Shown here in pieces: positions 7,658 through 8,100 of a stretch of DNA of 8,100 bases. The position numbers and the translations under genes are program-made. Below the pieces are notes generated by a model, which saw only the letters and a list, made by a program, of their open reading frames with translations, searched no databases and was not told where the DNA came from. Position 1 is the stretch's first letter. Each line of letters starts with the position of its first letter. Source of the stretch: CAYXZO01 sp964469505 (GTDB taxonomy: Bacteria; Fidelibacterota; UBA8477; JABMPR01); assembly GCA_964469505.1 (NCBI GenBank), contig CAYXZO010000080.1:1-8100 (forward strand), given 5' to 3'.

Positions 7658-8024
7658 TTCGCCTTTCCTTCACGTTCTTAACAGATGTTACAAGGATTGC
7701 TAACAATTCGTCAGCTTCATTCATGAGGTTTTGTATTTTTGTCCTGCCTATAATCTCAGACTCTACAAGAAGTTCCATCCAATAGAGGCTTTCTTCAAGT
7801 TCCTGGAGGCCGCCCTCTATCTTGCTGACAAACTCCGCATTGGAGCGAGCTCTCATTGCTTCTCTATAATGGGCGCCAACTGATGTACCCGAACGTAACA
7901 GTTGCTTCCCAATCACCTGCGCTTCCGTTGTCTTGGGCAATGCCGCATACAATCTGACGATCCGAAGCGCAAACCGTTTTGTCCTGCTCTTTAAACTCTC
8001 GATACGGCCCCCTTCCGCCTTCAT
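7638..8024 (-). CDS. Four-helix-bundle protein, S23/23S rRNA intervening-sequence (IVP) family
   Basis: 128 residues, the usual length for this family (four helix bundle protein / S23). Seen: four amphipathic helices, with the family signature QLLRSGTSVGAHYREA at 41-56, RSNAEFVSKIE at 60-70 and ESLYWMELL at 79-87. The family is known from intervening sequences in bacterial 23S rRNA genes, and its relative Avd acts in diversity-generating retroelements; its biochemical role outside Avd is not established. It has no known catalytic residues, signal peptide or membrane segment. The ATG at 8024 lies in the last repeat unit; GGTGGAAGG directly before it is the only ribosome-binding-like sequence, and the start overlaps the stop of a five-codon frame as ATGA. 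Its end overlaps the restart of pglX by 20 bases. It is the only gene of the insertion and may bind the element RNA, by inference. Confidence 0.88.
   Translation of the reverse strand: MKAEGGRIESLKSRTKRFALRIVRLYAALPKTTEAQVIGKQLLRSGTSVGAHYREAMRARSNAEFVSKIEGGLQELEESLYWMELLVESEIIGRTKIQNLMNEADELLAILVTSVKNVKERRNDPARK
7666..7670 (-). promoter_or_regulatory. Ribosome binding site for the PglX C-terminal part
   Basis: AAGGA on the minus strand, 8 bases before the ATG at 7657 and inside the last codons of the four-helix gene. A second AAGG follows at once. It makes restart of translation after the four-helix gene credible and supports the choice of 7657 as start. Confidence 0.6.
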
Positions 8025-8038
8025 CCTTCCACCTTCAT
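8021..8038 (-). other. Mini-frame MKVEG, second link of the restart cascade
   Basis: Same five codons in the next repeat unit. Its TGA (8023-8021) overlaps the ATG (8024-8022) of the four-helix gene, so ribosomes stopping here could restart directly on that gene. Confidence 0.4.
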
Positions 8039-8052
8039 CCTTCCACCTTCAT
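8035..8052 (-). other. Mini-frame MKVEG, first link of the restart cascade
   Basis: ATG AAG GTG GAA GGA TGA. Its ATG (8052-8050) overlaps the TGA (8051-8049) that ends the upstream pglX frame, and its own TGA (8037-8035) overlaps the next ATG. It could serve as a termination-reinitiation step rather than code for a functional peptide. Confidence 0.4.
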
Positions 8053-8100
8053 CCTTCCACCTTCATCCTTCCTAATTCCTCCTCGATGGCCCGGCGGTCT
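8049..8100 (-). CDS. pglX: PglX, end of the N-terminal part (runs in from beyond the window)
   Basis: In the frame beginning at 8099 the minus strand reads DRRAIEEELGRMKVEG and stops at TGA (8051-8049). Residues up to EEEL (through 8073) are taken as native pglX; GRMKVEG is encoded by the insertion. The choice of frame rests on its helical, charged character and on the fact that it alone joins in frame to the C-terminal part across the TTAG duplication, giving EEELARRWISYAVG. Of the other two frames, one stops at TAG at once and the other reads RPPGHRGGIRKDE, which is unlike this family. The methyltransferase domain would lie upstream. Only 9 native codons are seen, so this is a short piece. 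Confidence 0.6.
   Translation of the reverse strand, partial: DRRAIEEELGRMKVEG
8072..8075. repeat. Target-site duplication, upstream copy (TTAG on minus strand)
   Basis: CTAA on the plus strand; partner of 7576-7579. It covers the last native pglX codon TTA (after GAG GAG GAA) and the next G. Confidence 0.6.

Larger units (their letters stand above)
7580..8071 (-). mobile_element. 492-base insertion in pglX encoding only a four-helix-bundle protein
   Basis: Bounded by the identical 4 bases TTAG (coding strand) at 8072-8075 and 7576-7579, which looks like a target-site duplication. Both ends are arrays of a 7-base GGATGAA-like unit in inverted orientation. The insertion holds one gene, 7638-8024. 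Taking out the element plus one TTAG gives GAG GAA TTA GCC AGG CGC TGG, that is EELARRW, joining the two pglX parts without a frame break. No transposase, reverse transcriptase, homing endonuclease or recognisable group I/II intron core is seen. S23/IVP genes are known inside intervening sequences of 23S rRNA; one lying inside a protein gene in this way is the unusual point. How it moves is unknown. Confidence 0.75.
8013..8072 (-). repeat. Upstream tandem array, 14-base repeat built of two heptads
   Basis: On the minus strand GGATGAA and GGTGGAA alternate for eight heptads (8013-8068; the last is GGCGGAA), preceded by GGAA at 8069-8072. Seen as 14-base units (CCTTCATCCTTCCA on plus) there are four copies starting at 8018, 8032, 8046 and 8060, the last one base short. 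Each unit carries an ATG, and each ATG lies in a new frame because 14 is not a multiple of 3. There are no spacers, so it is not a CRISPR array. Confidence 0.85.

Noticed and set aside
7330..7785. Other open frames around the insertion (7330-7515 minus, 7603-7785 plus)
   Set aside because: Both lie inside better-supported genes in other frames and show no family features.
7580..8071. Diversity-generating retroelement (Avd-like four-helix protein)
   Set aside because: No reverse transcriptase and no template/variable repeat pair in the window; the S23/IVP family explains the protein better.
7580..8071. Group I or group II intron, or IS/MITE
   Set aside because: No intron core or domain V-like end that I can recognise, no endonuclease, reverse transcriptase or transposase. 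An unknown element type fits better, though a folding search could change this.
8013..8072. CRISPR-like short repeat array
   Set aside because: Units are 14 bases, directly adjacent, with no spacers; this is a tandem repeat.
7638..8100. pglX simply frameshifted by sequencing error
   Set aside because: The two parts are separated by a 492-base insert with its own gene, end repeats and a 4-base duplication, not by a small indel.

Overview
The window is the downstream part of a BREX phage-defence operon, read entirely on the minus strand (from base 8100 towards base 1). In transcription order it holds: the end of the N-terminal part of pglX, a small insertion carrying one four-helix-bundle gene, the C-terminal part of pglX, a fic gene, pglZ, brxL and a HEPN-like gene. 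The order pglX-pglZ-brxL matches type 1 BREX. brxA, brxB, brxC and most of pglX would lie beyond base 8100. The organism is a bacterium. Intermediate base composition, good AGGAG/AAGG ribosome binding sites and the protein style suggest a Firmicute (Clostridia-like), but the sequence does not fix this.

8100-6722: pglX (BREX adenine methyltransferase) is interrupted by a 492-base insertion (7580-8071). The insertion is bordered on both sides by the same 4 bases (TTAG on the coding strand; 8072-8075 and 7576-7579). Removing it together with one TTAG joins the two pglX parts in one frame, giving EEELARRWISYAVG across the join. Its ends are inverted arrays of a 7-base unit (GGATGAA-like), and its only gene is an S23/IVP-type four-helix-bundle protein, the family known from intervening sequences in 23S rRNA. 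Upstream pglX runs into a cascade of ATGA stop/start overlaps that leads to the four-helix gene. That gene in turn overlaps a restart codon with a good ribosome binding site for the pglX C-terminal part. PglX may therefore be made in two pieces, be restored by loss of the insert from RNA or DNA, or be dead. The sequence alone cannot decide.

6721-5483: an AT-rich gap of 87 bases with an exact 7+6+7 inverted repeat and further half-sites precedes a Fic AMP-transferase gene with a C-terminal winged helix. Fic is not a core BREX gene, yet here it overlaps pglZ by 4 bases.

5486-803: pglZ (alkaline-phosphatase-like) and brxL (AAA+ with a Lon-like C-terminal domain that appears to lack the Ser/Lys pair) follow with tight spacing. 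790-44: a more AT-rich gene with a C-terminal RNxxxH HEPN motif starts 12 bases after brxL and is probably an accessory effector or later acquisition. Bases 1-43 hold no recognisable gene or terminator.
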